Source: Stigmatella aurantiaca DW4/3-1
Lineage (GTDB): Bacteria > Myxococcota > Myxococcia > Myxococcales > Myxococcaceae
Length of the DNA: 64,000 nt
Assembly (NCBI RefSeq): GCF_000165485.1
Contig: NC_014623.1
Coordinates: 1,445,501 to 1,509,500 of the forward strand
Direction of reading: 5' to 3'
Numbering within the stretch: position 1 is the stretch's first letter; each line of letters opens with the position of its first letter. The notes beneath the pieces are model-generated. The model ran no database searches and was not told the DNA's origin. It saw only the letters and a list, made by a program, of their open reading frames with translations. This document shows positions 55,463 through 64,000 of this stretch, in pieces. Made by a program: the position numbers and the translations under genes.

Positions 55463-55491
55463 GGCGCTGTCCGTGAAGCGCGGACAGCGCC
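55463..55491. terminator. Bidirectional hairpin terminator
   Basis: GGCGCTGTCCG and CGGACAGCGCC form a perfect 11-pair stem with a seven-base loop. It lies midway between the convergent MFS and DUF2382 genes and serves both. There is a short CT-rich tail on the plus side. Confidence 0.75.
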
Positions 55492-55509
55492 CGCTTCCTC
55501 TCTTCACGC

Positions 55510-56295
55510 TCAGGAGCGGCGCAGGAGGGGATCGTCGTTGCTCAGGTCCAGCTTGCGGCCGGGTTCCTGGTCGCCGTCGATCTCCACGCGCTCCCGGCGG
55601 ACCGTCTCGTCGATCTGGCGCTCGTCCTCGACGGCCTCCTTGCGGATGACGACTTCCTCCTCCACCACGGGACGCTTGCGGATCTCCACCTCCTCGGCGC
55701 GCAGGGGCACCACCACCGTCTCCTCTTGGAAGGAGGCGTTCATCGCCGGCCGCTCCTTCACATCGCGGCGCTCCACGCTCACGCGTTCGCGGCGCACGGG
55801 CACGGTGACATGCTGCTCTTCTTCGATGACGTCCTTGTGGACGCGGACCTCACCGGCCTGCGTCTGGTGCTTGATGACGTCCAGCTTCTCTCTGTAGATG
55901 GGGACAGTGACCTCATCCTCCGTGGTCCGTCCGGTCTCCAGCGGCAGGGGACGTGCCGCCCGGTCCGTTTCGAGTCCCAACCCCGTGATGGGCGCGGGGT
56001 TCGCCCCGATGGCTCCTGGGCCTACGCCCGCTCCACCGCCCGTGCCCGCGAGTACCCCCCGGTCCTCCGTGCCGTCGAACGAGAAGCGGTGCAGCCCTTC
56101 CCGGCCGTGCATCAGAACGATTTCTCCATCCCGGATGCCGCTGATCTCCGAGTAGCGGCACAGATAGTCCTTGGGGAAGAAGAGGCCTTTCTCGATGAGG
56201 AACTCATCCTCGTTCACGGCAAACACCTTGCCGAGCTTCTCGCCATCAAGGCTGCGAACTGTCATGCCTTCTCTCACGTCGCTGCGCTGATACAT
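55510..56295 (-). CDS. PRC-barrel/DUF2382 (YsnF-like) stress protein
   Basis: 261 residues. The N-terminal 60 residues (SLDGEKLGKVFAVNEDEFLI) resemble a PRC-barrel. After a Gly-rich linker, two DUF2382 copies are visible: EDEVTVPIYREKLDVIKHQ through HVTVPVRRERVSVERR, and EETVVVPLRAEEVEIRKR through TVRRERVEIDGD. The family is linked to general stress in Gram-positives (YsnF) but its biochemistry is unknown. GGAGG lies 7 bases before ATG 56295. The gene ends at a terminator. Confidence 0.85.
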   Translation of the reverse strand: MYQRSDVREGMTVRSLDGEKLGKVFAVNEDEFLIEKGLFFPKDYLCRYSEISGIRDGEIVLMHGREGLHRFSFDGTEDRGVLAGTGGGAGVGPGAIGANPAPITGLGLETDRAARPLPLETGRTTEDEVTVPIYREKLDVIKHQTQAGEVRVHKDVIEEEQHVTVPVRRERVSVERRDVKERPAMNASFQEETVVVPLRAEEVEIRKRPVVEEEVVIRKEAVEDERQIDETVRRERVEIDGDQEPGRKLDLSNDDPLLRRS

Positions 56296-56624
56296 GGCTT
56301 TCCTCCACGTGCTGGCCTGCCGCAAAGCAAGCACCCGCCTGCTGTCTGCCGTGCGGCCGGATGGTCGAGGGCGGCCGCGAGCAGCTTCGCGTCGCGGAAA
56401 CCTTCCCCCGATTGAAGGTGTAGGTGAGCCCCACACGTGACACCCCGCGAGGGGAGACCCGTCAGGTGGCTTGGTGGCGCGCCACGCTGCTGCAACCAAC
56501 GCGTGCTCTGTTGCCTGCCCTTCAGGGGACAGAGGGGCCCTGCTGGCCGTGGGCTTCCAGGCGTGCACGGGCGGCCCAATCCTTCGCTGCGCGGTGTCCG
56601 GGTCATCCCCGGGAGGAGAGGCCC
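56296..56624. other. 329-base intergenic region between divergent genes
   Basis: The stretch separates the minus-strand DUF2382 gene from the plus-strand small gene at 56625. It must carry both promoters. I see no open frame with coding character, no clear hairpin and no repeat. Confidence 0.5.
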
Positions 56625-56951
56625 ATGAAGAGCAGGCAAGGGAGCGGACCTCAGGGAGGCTGGGGGCGCGTGTTGCTGGGAAGCACGGCGGGCCTGCTGG
56701 CCGCCTGGGTGGGCCGGAAGCTGGCTCGGCGTCCACCTCTGGGACCTTCTCCAGAGCCCTCTTTAGTGCTCTCCTCGGAACCCTCTTCAGTGCCTTCCCA
56801 GGTCCTGGCCGCCTTCGAGTCCCAGGAGCCAGGGGCAGAAACCCCGGGTGCGGCGGAGCCCTCCTGGGCTGGGGCCGCGCGGCTCCGGCGAGGACCGAAT
56901 GGCCGCGAGCATTACGAATTTATCGGGGCGGAACCCGCGTACTCGCTTTGA
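56625..56951 (+). CDS. Small hypothetical protein with N-terminal membrane segment
   Basis: 108 residues. A short hydrophobic stretch (LLGSTAGLLAAWVG) near residues 17-30 may anchor it, followed by a Pro/Ser-rich region with repeated SSEPS units, then a Gly/Arg-rich tail. GGAGGAG about 7 bases before ATG 56625 gives good support for translation. The low-complexity content means I give no function. The liv operon follows after 122 bases. Confidence 0.6.
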   Translation: MKSRQGSGPQGGWGRVLLGSTAGLLAAWVGRKLARRPPLGPSPEPSLVLSSEPSSVPSQVLAAFESQEPGAETPGAAEPSWAGAARLRRGPNGREHYEFIGAEPAYSL

Positions 56952-57073
56952 GCTCCTGGCTTGGCCGGGGAGGGGGGCACGAGAAAAGAGCCGAGGAGAC
57001 ATGGCTGCGCGCTTGACCCACCTGGCAGGCTCTCCTAGAAGAGCGGAGCTTCTGACGCCGATGGGAGATCCGC

Positions 57074-58284
57074 ATGCGACGTCTCGTGCCGCTGCTGCTG
57101 GCTGGGTTTGCCTTGATTGCTGCCGGCTGTGAGAAGAAGTCCCAGCCTTCGCCAACCGAAACGCCTCCGTCCACCGCGCAAGCGCCAGGAGGGGATGTTC
57201 CGGGAACACCCCCGCCTCCCGCCAATTCCGGCACCTTGCTGCTGGGGGTCGCCACTGCCCTCACGGGAGGGCAAGCCACTTTCGGCATCTCCACCCGCAA
57301 CGGCGTCGAGCTGGCCATCAAGGAAGCCAACGCCGCGGGGGGCGTGAAGGGCCAGAAGGTGGCGATGAAGGTGTACGACAACCAGGGCAAGCCCGAGGAG
57401 TCGGCCCAGGCGGTCAGCCGCCTCATCACCCAGGACAAGGTGCTCGTCATCCTGGGCGACGTGGCCTCCTCGAACTCGCTGGCCATGGCGGAGAAGGCGC
57501 AGCCGGCCGGCGTGCCGATGATCTCCCCCGCCTCCACCAATCCGGCCGTGACCGAGAAGGGGGACTACATCTTCCGGGTCTGCTTCATCGACCCGTTCCA
57601 GGGCTTCGTGATGGCGAAGTTCGCCCGGGAGACCTTGAAGACCGCCAACGTGGCGGTGTTGCAGGACAACAAGAGCGCCTACTCCATCGGCCTCACGGAA
57701 GTCTTCGTGCGCAAGTTCACCGAGATGGGCGGGAAGATCACCACCACGGAGAGCTTCAGCCAGGGCGACACCGACTACCGGGCACAGCTGACCGCCATCA
57801 AGAAGACGCAGCCGGACGCCATCTACGTGCCTGGGTACTACAGCGAGGTGGGCATCATCGCCCGCCAGGCGCGGGAGCTGGGGCTGAAGGTGCCGCTGCT
57901 GGGCGGCGACGGCTGGGACTCGGAGAAGCTCTTCGAACTGGGCGGCAGCGCCATCCAGGGCAGCTATTTCTCCAACCACTACTCGCCCGACAACAAGGAG
58001 CCGCGCGTGCAGAAGTTCGTCGCGGACTACAAGGCCGCCTATGGCGGTGTGCCGGACGCGCTGGCGGCGCTGGGGTATGACGCGGCCAATGTGGCCATCG
58101 ATGCCCTGAAGCGCGCGCCCGATACGTCGGGCCCCGCGGTGCGGGATGCCATCGCCCAGACGAAGAACTTCCCGGGCATCGCGGGCACCATCACGCTGGA
58201 CGACAAGCGCAACGCGGTGAAGTCCGCCGTCGTCCTGAAAGTGGGGGACGGCAAGGCGGAGTTCGTCACCACCGTTAATCCCTA

Positions 58285-58285
<1 letters not shown>
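57074..58285 (+). CDS. livK: Branched-chain amino acid ABC transporter, substrate-binding lipoprotein
   Basis: 403 residues. Lipobox LIAAGC at residues 15-20, a Pro-rich linker, then a type I periplasmic binding protein: GVATALTGGQATFGISTRNG, VILGDVASSNSLAMAEKAQ, NPAVTEKGDYIFRVCFID and GDGWDSEKL. It belongs with the LivJ/K family. It delivers ligand to LivHMGF. The gene is first in a five-gene operon; its stop overlaps the next start (TAATG). Confidence 0.93.
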
Positions 58286-59205
<920 letters not shown>

Positions 59206-59210
59206 CCCGC

Positions 59211-60272
59211 ATGGAAACCTCGTCTGTTCCGAGGACGGTTCCGGGCGTACCCGCGGCGCTCCGGGGCATCCTCCCGGTGCTGGTGGCGGTGCCGGTGCTG
59301 GTGGCGCTGGAGTGGCTGCTGAGCGGCTCCCCCTTCGCGCAGCAGCTCACCTACCGCGTGGGCGTCAACGTCGTGCTGGCGGTGAGCCTCAACATCGTCA
59401 ACGGGATGACGGGGCAGTTCTCCATCGGCCACGCGGGCTTCATGGCGGTGGGAGCCTACGTCTCCTCGGTGCTCTCGCTGAGCCTGAAGGAGATCGCCCT
59501 CTCGTTCCTGCCCGTGGCGGTGAGTGACCAGTTGTTCTTCATCGCCGCGCTCCTGGTGGGTGGGGCGGCGGCGGCGCTGTGTGGCTTCCTCGTGGGCCTG
59601 CCCTCGCTGCGCTTGCGCGGGGACTACCTGGCCATCGTCACCCTGGGGTTCGGGGAGATCATCCGCGTCATCGTGCAGAACACGGCGGTCTTCGGCCGGG
59701 CGCTGGGCCTGTCGGGGATTCCGCCCGCCACCAGCGTGATGATGGTGGGCTTCTGGGTGTTCCTGACCGTGCTGGTGGCGCGGCGCATCGCGGGTTCGAG
59801 CCACGGCCGCAGCCTGTGGGCCATCCGTGAGGACGAGGTGGCCGCCGAGGCGATGGGCGTGGACACCACCGGTTACAAGGTCCGCGCCTTCGTCATCTCC
59901 TCGTTCTTCGCGGGCGTGGCCGGAGGGCTGTTCGCCCACTTCGTGCAGGTCATCAACCCGAACTCCTTCACCTTCGTGCAGTCGATGGAGATTGTCGTCA
60001 TGGTGGTGCTGGGGGGGCTGGGCTCCACCACGGGCGCCATCGTGGCGGCGGTGTTCCTCACCTTGCTGCCCGAGGCGCTGCGCTCCCTGCTGCCGATGCT
60101 GACGGAGGAGGGCAGCTCGCTGTCCTCGCGCGTGGACCAGATCCGCATGCCGCTGTACGGACTGCTGCTGGTGGCGCTGATGCTGCTGCGCCCGCAGGGG
60201 CTCTTCGGGACGAAGGAGATCTGGGAGGTGCTTCCGAGGTGGCTCCCCCGGCGGAGAAAGGGGCTCGCGTGA
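59211..60272 (+). CDS. livM: Branched-chain amino acid ABC transporter permease LivM
   Basis: 353 residues. NVVLAVSLNIVNGMTGQFSI, GHAGFMAVGAYVSSVLSL and GDYLAIVTLGFGEIIRV are LivM hallmarks; VVLGGLGSTTGAIVAAVFLT carries the ATPase contact loop. It has about ten helices. It begins 5 bases after livH and its stop overlaps livG. Confidence 0.94.
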   Translation: METSSVPRTVPGVPAALRGILPVLVAVPVLVALEWLLSGSPFAQQLTYRVGVNVVLAVSLNIVNGMTGQFSIGHAGFMAVGAYVSSVLSLSLKEIALSFLPVAVSDQLFFIAALLVGGAAAALCGFLVGLPSLRLRGDYLAIVTLGFGEIIRVIVQNTAVFGRALGLSGIPPATSVMMVGFWVFLTVLVARRIAGSSHGRSLWAIREDEVAAEAMGVDTTGYKVRAFVISSFFAGVAGGLFAHFVQVINPNSFTFVQSMEIVVMVVLGGLGSTTGAIVAAVFLTLLPEALRSLLPMLTEEGSSLSSRVDQIRMPLYGLLLVALMLLRPQGLFGTKEIWEVLPRWLPRRRKGLA

Positions 60273-61153
60273 GCGCCGCGCTGCAGACCACACCGGAGCA
60301 GGCCGGCGAGGCACTGCTCGAGACGGACGGGGTGAGCATCCAGTTCGGAGGCTTGCGCGCCCTGACGGACTTCCGGCTGGCCATCCGCAAAGGGGACCTG
60401 CAAGGGCTCATCGGTCCCAACGGGGCGGGGAAGACGACCGCGTTCAACGTGCTGACGGGCGTGTACCGGCCCACTCAGGGCTCGGTGCGAGTGGCGGGGC
60501 AGCGGGTGAACGGGTGGCTGCCGCACCAGATCAACCACCTGGGGCTGGCGCGCACCTTCCAGAACATCCGCCTGTTCCGGTCGCTCTCCACGTTGGACAA
60601 CGTGAAGGTGGCGTGCCGGGCGCAGGGGGCGCTGAACCCGGAGGGCGTGGGGCTGGGGACGAAGATGCGGGCGGCGGTGCGCAACTACCGGGACTGGTGG
60701 CGGGCGATGCTGCTCACCCCGGGCTTCCTGGAGGAAGAGCGCGATTTGACCCGGCAGGCCGAGCGCCTGCTGGAGGTGATGGGGCTGTCGCACCGGCGGG
60801 ACGAGGAGGCGCGCAACCTGCCCTATGGCGAGCAGCGGCGGCTGGAGATTGCGCGCGCGCTGGGCACGCGTCCCAAGGTGCTGCTGCTGGACGAGCCCGC
60901 GGCGGGCATGAACACCCGCGAGAAGGCGGACCTGATGGTGCTCATCCGCAAGCTGCGGGATGAGTTCTCGCTGGGCATCCTGGTCATCGAGCACGACATG
61001 AAGCTGGTGATGGGCATCTGCGAGCAGATCACCGTGCTCGACCATGGGGAGACGATTGCCCGGGGAGCGCCCGAGCAGGTGCGCAGCGACCGGAAGGTCA
61101 TCGAGGCATACCTGGGGGACAACTACCTGGAGACGCACGGAGGGGCGGCGTGA
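60269..61153 (+). CDS. livG: Branched-chain amino acid ABC transporter ATPase LivG
   Basis: 294 residues. Walker A GPNGAGKTT, signature LPYGEQRRLEIARAL and Walker B VLLLDEPAAGMNTRE, with the EPAAG and H-loop VIEHDMKLVMGIC expected for LivG. The start is GTG 60269, overlapping the livM stop; the frame is open upstream but that part lies in livM. It has the longer insert typical of LivG compared with LivF. Confidence 0.94.
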   Translation: MSAALQTTPEQAGEALLETDGVSIQFGGLRALTDFRLAIRKGDLQGLIGPNGAGKTTAFNVLTGVYRPTQGSVRVAGQRVNGWLPHQINHLGLARTFQNIRLFRSLSTLDNVKVACRAQGALNPEGVGLGTKMRAAVRNYRDWWRAMLLTPGFLEEERDLTRQAERLLEVMGLSHRRDEEARNLPYGEQRRLEIARALGTRPKVLLLDEPAAGMNTREKADLMVLIRKLRDEFSLGILVIEHDMKLVMGICEQITVLDHGETIARGAPEQVRSDRKVIEAYLGDNYLETHGGAA

Positions 61154-61902
61154 GCGAGGCGTTGAAGACGCTGGGCACGCGTGAGAGCCGCCCGCCGCTG
61201 CTGACGGTGGAGGCCATCAAGGTCCACTACGGGGCCATCCAGGCGCTCCGGGGCGTGTCGTTGACGGTGGGCAAGGGCGAGGTGGTGGCGCTCATCGGGG
61301 CCAACGGCGCGGGCAAGACGAGCACGCTGCGCGCGGTGAGCGGGATGCTGAAGCCGAGCGCGGGGCACATCCATTTCGCGGGCCACGACACGACGGGGAT
61401 GAAGGCGCACCTGCTGGTCCCGCGGGGCATGGCGCACGCGCCGGAAGGGCGGGGCATCTTCCCGAACCTGACGGTGCAGGAGAACCTGGACCTGGGCGCG
61501 TACCTGCGGCGGGACACGGACGGCATCGCGGCGGACCAGGAGAAGAGCTTCGCGTTGTTCCCGGTGCTGAAGGCGCGGCGGAAACAGCTCGCGGGGACGC
61601 TGTCGGGTGGCGAGCAGCAGATGTTGGCCATCGCCCGGGCGTTGCTGAGCAAGCCGCAACTGCTCCTCTTGGATGAGCCGTCGCTGGGGCTGGCGCCTCA
61701 GGTGACGGAGACGATTTTCCGCACGCTGCGCGAGGTGAACACCACGGGGATGAGCATCCTGTTGGTGGAGCAGAACGCGCACCTGGCGCTGAACATGGCC
61801 CACTATGGCTATGTGCTGGAGACGGGCGAGGTGGTGATGGCCGGGCCCGGGAAGGCGCTGCTGGAGAGCTCCGAGGTCCGCAAGGCGTACCTGGGCGAGT
61901 AG
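61150..61902 (+). CDS. livF: Branched-chain amino acid ABC transporter ATPase LivF
   Basis: 250 residues. Walker A GANGAGKTST, signature LSGGEQQMLAIARALL, Walker B LLLLDEPSLGLAP and a VEQNAHLAL H-loop. These are the LivF features. The GTG start overlaps the livG stop (GTGA). It ends the operon, followed by a small hairpin. Confidence 0.94.
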   Translation: MSEALKTLGTRESRPPLLTVEAIKVHYGAIQALRGVSLTVGKGEVVALIGANGAGKTSTLRAVSGMLKPSAGHIHFAGHDTTGMKAHLLVPRGMAHAPEGRGIFPNLTVQENLDLGAYLRRDTDGIAADQEKSFALFPVLKARRKQLAGTLSGGEQQMLAIARALLSKPQLLLLDEPSLGLAPQVTETIFRTLREVNTTGMSILLVEQNAHLALNMAHYGYVLETGEVVMAGPGKALLESSEVRKAYLGE

Positions 61903-61907
61903 GGACA

Positions 61908-61926
61908 GGCGCCGCGAGGCGGCACC
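61908..61926. terminator. Small hairpin after livF
   Basis: GGCGCCGC and GCGGCACC around GAG give an 8-pair stem with one mismatch. It lies in the 43-base gap between the convergent livF and 61946 genes and may end both transcripts. Confidence 0.45.
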
Positions 61927-61945
61927 CGGTCCCCGGAGCATCACG

Positions 61946-63010
61946 TCACGGCAGCAGGACGAGAATGCCGACTTGGTGGGGGCCCGCGAGGATGCGGGTT
62001 GTCCCGGCAGCGGGTGTGGAACTCTTGTCCTTGAGGGCGGTGTCGATGCCGAAGAGGGCCCCGCCAGCGGCCAGCAGGGCCCCGCCGGCAATCATGATGA
62101 GCTTGCCGTTCTTGCGCTGAGACTCACCGTCCTCGCGGAGTTGAATCAATCCGGGGAGTTCGTCTCGCGTGGGGAGATTGCCTTCCGCAAAGGCTTGGTT
62201 GAAATCCTTGGCCTTCGAGTCAGCACCGAGCAAGAAGGCGGTTGCGACGCCCAGCCCCACGATGCCGGCACCTCCGGCGGCGATACCCGCGGGCGTCATC
62301 CAGGTGCGTCCCCGGGGGCGAGGTGGGGGGGGCGGCTCGGCCTTCAGGGGCGGTGCCGCAGGCGTAGGCTGAGCGACGGTAGGCGCGGGATCCGGTTCAA
62401 TGGGCTTGTCCGTGAGCGATTGGGGGATGAACTCCGGCTCGGGAGGCCGGGTCGTTTCGAGCTGGTCGAGGAGCTGCGAGACCGCCGAGCGGACAAGCTC
62501 AGGCTCGGGAGGGATGGGGGAAGAGAGAATCAGGTCCTTGAGCTTCTCCTCGATGAGCTTCCCGGAAGCATCCACCGCCCGCCCGGTGATGCGAGTGCCC
62601 TTGAGGGCGCCTCGGACGTAGGTGAACTGGATGCTCAGGTAGAGGGAGCGAGCAGCCTGGGTGGTAGAGGCAAGGCGACCGAGGCAGGCATCACGTTCCT
62701 TGAGGAGCTTCTTGGAGGCACAGGAGACAGCGGCCTCCTTTTTCTTCCCCTTCTTGGGCTTGTCCTTCGCCTTCTCCTCCTCGAAGAAGGCATTGACCTC
62801 CGTGGAGGGAACGAAGTCGATGTTGTCGCGGACGGCGGCGGTGACGCAGGCAAGCTGAAGGTCGGAAGCGGAAGCCTTCTTGTTTCCGGTGATGACGCAG
62901 GGGTGGAGGGCGATGCGCTCTCGCGCGGCGGCCTGAGCCCCCGCCACGGGGAACAGGAGGGCAGCGGAGAGGGCAAGCAGGAGGCCGTGTGAAGAGAGGC
63001 GATTCAGCAT
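61946..63010 (-). CDS. Exported protein with C-terminal membrane helices
   Basis: 354 residues. Signal peptide (hydrophobic 8-26, cleavage near AQAAA). The N-domain (30-175) contains a Cys-containing motif (HPCVITGNKKASASDLQLAC) and a Lys-rich stretch (KAKDKPKKGKKKEA). A Pro-rich linker (190-235) leads to two hydrophobic segments (about 240-260 and 305-325). This layout recurs in myxobacterial proteins that link a periplasmic domain to the membrane; no function is known. ATG 63010 has GAGGG just upstream. The frame continues to 63184 but that part is not coding-like. Confidence 0.68.
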   Translation of the reverse strand: MLNRLSSHGLLLALSAALLFPVAGAQAAARERIALHPCVITGNKKASASDLQLACVTAAVRDNIDFVPSTEVNAFFEEEKAKDKPKKGKKKEAAVSCASKKLLKERDACLGRLASTTQAARSLYLSIQFTYVRGALKGTRITGRAVDASGKLIEEKLKDLILSSPIPPEPELVRSAVSQLLDQLETTRPPEPEFIPQSLTDKPIEPDPAPTVAQPTPAAPPLKAEPPPPPRPRGRTWMTPAGIAAGGAGIVGLGVATAFLLGADSKAKDFNQAFAEGNLPTRDELPGLIQLREDGESQRKNGKLIMIAGGALLAAGGALFGIDTALKDKSSTPAAGTTRILAGPHQVGILVLLP

Positions 63011-63132
63011 GGGTGCCCTCGTGTCGGGCGTGAGAAAGAGGAGGGGTTGAGGTGGTGTCTCAACCTTTCGTGAACAGGGGGCCCATGGTATCCACCAGCG
63101 GTGGGCCGTCAAAAGGTTTGGGGAGATCAGTG

Positions 63133-64000
63133 ATGTGGCGAAAACTCCTGAGCACAGCGCTTCTGGTGGGGGCGCTGGCCGCATGCACCGAGTTCAAGGA
63201 CATAACGTGTGTCACGGATGCTGACTGCGTCTCCAACGGAGTGTGTGAAGTAATCGACGGGCAAGGGTACTGCCGCAAAAAGCCGGATGTCACTGAGCCA
63301 GATCAGTGCACGCCCGCATGCCAGGCGTATGAAGCGTGCACCACGGAGGGATGCAAGCCGCGTTTCTCTGCTTTGAAGATCAAGGAACCCGCCAATGGCG
63401 CTTCGCTGAATGGTGGATCCATTTCCATCGTCGCGGAACTGACGGAGCAATATGCCACCTCCGCAGAGTGGCCTGCCCTCGTGTTCACTGCGATAAGGGG
63501 AGGTGGCGGCCCAGCGGGTTCGGTCCCAGCCCCAACGCGAAACGGTAACACGTACACGGCGCTGTGGACGGTCCCCAACCTGGATGAGCAGATCACCGTG
63601 ACAGCGGCCTACCCTGAGGCCAACCTCAGAGACACGGTGACGGTTGATGTCGATACCTTGGCTCCAACGCTCACCATCAGCTTCTCGAACCCACCTACGC
63701 GTGCTCCTGGAAGCCAAGGCGTTCAGGCGGAGCAGAGGGACCAAACGCCAGGGTACGAGGGTGCGTTCCGGAGAGATGAACCCGTCACGGTGACGGTCTC
63801 CTCTAACGACGAGACGGTGACAAAGGCTGAATTGACAGTCATTGGGATTGGCGCGGGAGGGGCCCCTGGCCGGGCGGAGCCTGTCGTCACGGTTGATTTG
63901 CAGCCAAGAACTTCGTGCCCAAGTGGGCAGCCCGTTTGTGGCGAGAAGATTGTGGACCTCTCCGTTCCGGAGATGAGCGACTTTCGAGGAGCCATGCGGT
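63133..64000 (+). CDS. Lipoprotein with EGF-like Cys region and Ig-like domains (3' partial)
   Basis: At least 289 residues, open to the window edge. Lipobox LAAC at residues 14-17 after a short signal peptide. Residues 20-75 have many Cys (CVTDADCVSNGVCEV, CTPACQAYEACTTEGC), like disulphide-rich EGF-like or Dickkopf-type repeats in myxobacterial lipoproteins. Then Ig-like beta domains (from about residue 80), with repeated VTV strands. It is likely surface-exposed. GGGAGAT lies 6 bases before the codon GTG 63130, so GTG 63130 or ATG 63133 is the start. It is divergent from the 61946 gene over 122 bases. Confidence 0.72.
   Translation, partial: MWRKLLSTALLVGALAACTEFKDITCVTDADCVSNGVCEVIDGQGYCRKKPDVTEPDQCTPACQAYEACTTEGCKPRFSALKIKEPANGASLNGGSISIVAELTEQYATSAEWPALVFTAIRGGGGPAGSVPAPTRNGNTYTALWTVPNLDEQITVTAAYPEANLRDTVTVDVDTLAPTLTISFSNPPTRAPGSQGVQAEQRDQTPGYEGAFRRDEPVTVTVSSNDETVTKAELTVIGIGAGGAPGRAEPVVTVDLQPRTSCPSGQPVCGEKIVDLSVPEMSDFRGAMR

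Overview
The window is about 68% GC and carries a gene set typical of a fruiting myxobacterium of the Cystobacterineae (the Myxococcus, Stigmatella, Archangium, Hyalangium group). The evidence is a DUSAM-domain protein (a myxobacterial paralogous family), a Dif-type chemosensory operon, an MglA-like small GTPase, two side-by-side PilT-like ATPases, two Hanks-type kinases and many lipoproteins. No rRNA, tRNA or CRISPR array was seen. The first and last genes run off the window.

Layout. 1-6.2 kb: a RegB/RegA-like redox two-component pair, a DinG-type Fe-S helicase, and a large secreted beta-propeller protein followed by a small anchored protein. 6.2-12 kb: a large membrane protein and a TonB-dependent receptor (minus strand), divergent from ornithine aminotransferase. 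12-17.3 kb is an accessory zone: a GntR regulator, the decayed remains of a glutathione S-transferase, a transposase tail and a DUF4279-like gene, a membrane-anchored Ser/Thr kinase, and a cassette of a DUF3969-like protein, a frameshifted Cys-rich lipoprotein and a double-DUSAM protein. An imperfect direct repeat flanks this cassette.

17.3-25.6 kb (minus strand) is a metal module: a CzcA/CusA-type RND pump, an adaptor with four N-terminal Cys/His repeats, a small periplasmic protein with two of the same repeats and a Cys-rich exported peptide. Upstream lies a BlaI/BlaR-type operon (repressor, M56 metallopeptidase, TlpA-like thioredoxin) with a palindromic operator in its promoter. 25.7-31.5 kb: a protein resembling the arginase/ureohydrolase fold, a modA-type binding protein with its HTH-PBP regulator but no modBC, and a beta-propeller lipoprotein overlapping a porin gene.

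31.4-46.2 kb is the motility block. It holds two PilT-family ATPases, an alpha-helical protein, a GNAT acetyltransferase, an MglA-like GTPase overlapping a PocR-type histidine kinase, thiL, and MCP-CheW-CheY-CheA-CheC. The last five are best read as difA, difC, difD, difE and difG, which control exopolysaccharide and type IV pilus-dependent motility. larB and larC (nickel-pincer cofactor synthesis) follow on the same strand.

46.2-64 kb: a Gfo/Idh/MocA oxidoreductase, a secreted nuclease/phosphatase-like lipoprotein with a DSGTP repeat linker, a histone H1-like protein, grpE-dnaK followed by a Ser/Thr kinase, an MHS-family transporter, a DUF2382 stress protein, a complete livKHMGF ABC operon for branched-chain amino acids, a secreted membrane-anchored protein and the start of a lipoprotein gene.
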